A DNA stretch of 13,313 nucleotides from Gammaproteobacteria bacterium. GTDB lineage: Bacteria; Pseudomonadota; Gammaproteobacteria; UBA9214. The first letter of the stretch is position 1. Each line of letters begins with the position of its first letter. The stretch spans positions 1 through 13,313 of the forward strand of contig JAOTTU010000048.1 in assembly GCA_029864225.1 (NCBI GenBank), given 5' to 3'. Made by a program: the position numbers and the translations under genes. This document shows, piece after piece, positions 13,176-13,313 of the stretch. The notes under the pieces were generated by a model. It was not told where the DNA came from. It was given only the letters and a program-made list of their open reading frames with translations, and searched no databases.

Positions 13176-13313
13176 ATGAAACCATCAATCGCCGTGCATA
13201 AATTCAGTTCCTGTGATGGTTGTCAGCTGGCCTTCCTCAACCTGGGCGAGGACTTGCTGACCCTGTTCGAACTGTTCGATGTCCGGCACTTCGCCGAGGC
13301 CGGCCCGGTTGAG
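13176..13313 (+). CDS. NiFe hydrogenase small (delta) subunit, partial
   Basis: Only the first 46 residues are in the window. They begin MKPSIAVHKFSSCDGCQLAF and then NLGEDLL; C13 and C16 form the CxxC that binds the cluster nearest the NiFe site in group 3 small subunits. The F-S-S-C-D-G-C-Q pattern matches the delta subunit of sulfhydrogenase-type enzymes. It starts 10 bp after the gamma stop, in the same operon, with a weak GAGAG ribosome-binding site. The large (alpha) subunit carrying the NiFe centre is expected downstream, outside the window. Confidence 0.88.
   Translation, partial: MKPSIAVHKFSSCDGCQLAFLNLGEDLLTLFELFDVRHFAEAGPVE

Overview
The window reads as chromosomal DNA of a gammaproteobacterium. 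The evidence is proteobacterial-type GshA, a four-cysteine FNR, oxygen-independent HemN, split PurE/PurK, YjdF-like and DUF302 proteins, and gene-dense, fairly GC-rich sequence. A group 3b-type NiFe hydrogenase operon beginning at the right edge suggests a facultatively anaerobic, perhaps sulfur-oxidising lineage such as Chromatiales. That placement is inference; no rRNA or other firm taxonomic marker is present. There is no tRNA, rRNA, CRISPR array, insertion sequence or prophage.

Left part (1-2206), all on the minus strand: the N-terminal portion of an M48 metalloprotease lipoprotein running off the left edge, then a small DUF3592 membrane protein and an HPP-family membrane protein with a soluble C-terminal domain. 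A palindromic repeat (579-655) lies between the M48 and DUF3592 genes.

Purine block (2405-5541): purE and purK overlap by 4 bp on the minus strand. They diverge from purC on the plus strand, which is followed 21 bp later by a DUF302 gene. The 225-bp divergent region carries promoter-like elements for both sides and a 7-bp inverted repeat. Together these enzymes take AIR through N5-CAIR and CAIR to SAICAR. PurK is odd: several residues that are nearly invariant in the family are replaced.

Middle (5542-6906): a non-coding stretch with a 92-bp palindromic repeat, a small uncharacterised protein (110 aa), and a YjdF/DUF2238 membrane protein that follows gshA with a 3-bp gap.

Redox block (6910-13313): gshA (minus) and fnr (plus) diverge across a region with a nested dyad. 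fnr and hemN converge with 14 bp between them. hemN and the hydrogenase operon diverge. That last intergenic region has a near-consensus FNR site (11081-11094) about 84 bp before the first hydrogenase gene. The operon begins with an iron-sulfur beta-type subunit, then a flavin/NAD(P)-binding gamma-type subunit, then the start of the NiFe small subunit, cut by the window edge. The simplest reading is an oxygen-responsive cluster in which FNR activates an NAD(P)-linked hydrogenase; HemN supplies haem without oxygen.

Nothing here is clearly a new biological system. The observations most worth checking are the altered PurK active site, the FNR-site/hydrogenase arrangement, the missing canonical start of gshA, alternative hairpins at the purC-DUF302 junction, and the small conserved-looking protein at 5893-6225.
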